64,000 nucleotides of DNA from Flavobacteriales bacterium (GTDB taxonomy: Bacteria > Bacteroidota > Bacteroidia > UBA10329), in contig JACJZQ010000008.1 in assembly GCA_020635495.1 (NCBI GenBank), forward strand, positions 62,001-126,000, in the 5' to 3' direction. The number at the start of each line of letters is the position of its first letter. Positions within the stretch are counted from its first letter, which is position 1. Below are positions 63,032-64,000 of this stretch, one piece after another. The translations under genes and the position numbers were made by a program. The notes under the pieces were generated by a model that worked only from the letters and a program-made list of their open reading frames with translations, was not told the DNA's origin and did no database searches.

Positions 63032-64000
63032 TAGCCGTATTTTTCTTTCCAAAGAGTTTTTAAACGCTCGCGGTCGGCAGATTCGCGGGCGTTTGTTTGT
63101 GGGGTGTACAGCGTGGTTCCCGATATTCCTTCTGGTAAGAATTCCAGATCGGTGAAGTTTCCTGCATGATCATGGGCATAATCGTAGTCTTTTCCATAGC
63201 CTATCTCCTTCATGAGTTTGGTGGGCGCGTTCCGCAGATGAAGTGGCACTGGAAGATCGCCTGTTTGTTCAACCAAGGCTTTGGCCGTTTTAATGGCTTT
63301 ATAGGTCGAATTACTCTTTGGTGAATTGGCCAAGTAAACTGCGGTTTGAGAGAGAATTATCTCCGATTCTGGAATTCCGATAACCGAGACCGCTTGAAAA
63401 CAGTTGTTGGCTATCACCAAAGCGGTTGGATTTGCAGCACCGATGTCTTCGGATGCCAGGATCAACATACGTCTTGCTATGAACTTGAGGTCTTCACCAC
63501 CCACTATCATTCTCGCTAGCCAATACACCGAAGCGTTAGGGTCGCTTCCCCGCATTGATTTGATGAAAGCAGAGATGATGTCATAGTGATTCTCACCGCC
63601 CTTATCGTATGTAGCTAGGGAATTTTGTAACGATTCGTCTACTTTCTGGTTGGTGATGACACAGGTTTTACCGTCAATTCCTTGAACGATGAGTTGAAGA
63701 TTGTTCAGTAGCTTTCTAGCATCTCCACCGGAATATCGCAGCATCGATTCCGATTCTTTGATCTTGATCTTTCTGTGGCCGGTTTTTTCCAGTTCAGATT
63801 TTCCTTTTTCCAATAAGAGATTGAGGTCGTTCTTATCCAAGCTTTTAAGGATGTAAACCTGACATCTCGATAGAAGAGCAGAAATAACCTCAAAAGAAGG
63901 ATTCTCTGTTGTTGCCCCGATAAGCGTTACCAACCCTTTTTCTACCGCACCAAGCAGCGAGTCCTGCTGCGATTTGCTAAAGCGATGGATCTCATCGATG
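63028..64000 (-). CDS. rarA: Replication-associated recombination protein RarA/MgsA (partial, 5' end outside window)
   Basis: AAA+ ATPase related to clamp loaders, acting at stalled forks. The window holds Walker B DEIHRFSKSQQD at its right edge, then VEKGLVTLIGATTENPSFEV (sensor 1), SRCQVYILKSL, GGDARKLLNNLQ (sensor 2) and the C-terminal tetramerisation part (YWLARMIVGGEDLKFIARR, PVPLHLRNAPTKLMKEIGYG). About 100 N-terminal residues including Walker A are missing. Confidence 0.95.
   Translation of the reverse strand, partial: IDEIHRFSKSQQDSLLGAVEKGLVTLIGATTENPSFEVISALLSRCQVYILKSLDKNDLNLLLEKGKSELEKTGHRKIKIKESESMLRYSGGDARKLLNNLQLIVQGIDGKTCVITNQKVDESLQNSLATYDKGGENHYDIISAFIKSMRGSDPNASVYWLARMIVGGEDLKFIARRMLILASEDIGAANPTALVIANNCFQAVSVIGIPESEIILSQTAVYLANSPKSNSTYKAIKTAKALVEQTGDLPVPLHLRNAPTKLMKEIGYGKDYDYAHDHAGNFTDLEFLPEGISGTTLYTPQTNARESADRERLKTLWKEKYGY

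Noticed and set aside
1..64000. Prophage, transposon or complete defence system
   Set aside because: No integrase, transposase, phage structural gene, restriction enzyme, Cas gene or toxin-antitoxin pair could be recognised; base use looks even across the window.

Overview
The window looks like part of the chromosome of a free-living, probably aquatic Flavobacteriales-type member of the Bacteroidota. Direct signs are six proteins with type IX secretion (T9SS) sorting domains (four type B, two type A), PKD and Ig-like adhesins, many lipoproteins, almost no Shine-Dalgarno sequences, and promoters of the Bacteroidota type (TTG, about 20 nt, TAnnTTTG). No rRNA, tRNA, CRISPR array, insertion sequence or phage gene was seen. 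Coding density is very high: no gap reaches 300 bases, and many neighbouring genes overlap by 1 to 8 bases.

Layout. 1-2668: haem operon hemA-hemC-hemD (minus strand, hemD cut by the window edge), then mscL. 3.3-8.7 kb: a DUF4105 membrane protein, an operon of coiled-coil lipoprotein, HEPN-like protein and truncated haemoglobin, and small proteins of unknown function. 8.7-13.6 kb: a RecB/AddA-type helicase-nuclease, a small lipoprotein, a GDPD lipoprotein and the ribosome-rescue hydrolase ArfB. 13.7-24.2 kb: surface block with two MORN-repeat proteins, a 1630-residue Ig-like adhesin, an SBBP/PKD adhesin and an M15 peptidase. 24.2-29.3 kb: a secreted thioredoxin-fold protein, guaA, a LysM plus periplasmic-binding fusion and hemF. 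29.4-37.0 kb: two more giant adhesins, one PKD-rich and one with an N-terminal L-type lectin. 37.0-41.0 kb: ftsK-lolA and a lipoprotein.

41.1-50.7 kb is an arginine-centred neighbourhood: arginine decarboxylase, a GNAT-nitrilase fusion, a CtlX-like hydrolase, an arginine-deiminase-family protein and argS, with a glycosidase-like lipoprotein, an SRPBCC protein and a CC-motif membrane protein among them. 50.7-64 kb: ffh, folD, an AP2-domain protein with a decayed HNH region, a SiaB-like ATPase, queE, an OmpA/PD40 lipid-anchored or periplasmic protein, a metallophosphoesterase, a type A T9SS propeller protein, two envelope proteins, a small membrane protein and rarA (cut by the window edge).

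The most interesting points are: (1) several genes whose -7 box lies only 4-5 nt before the ATG, suggesting leaderless mRNAs; (2) stop-start overlaps of the form NTGA using TTG, GTG or apparently CTG starts; (3) a domesticated AP2/decayed-HNH protein after folD; (4) an HEPN-like gene overlapping a truncated haemoglobin gene; (5) an unnamed N-terminal module shared by two giant adhesins and a domain nested inside one Ig-like repeat; (6) a cluster of ACGTG palindromes before folD. Nothing in the window is clearly a complete, new multi-gene defence or mobile system.
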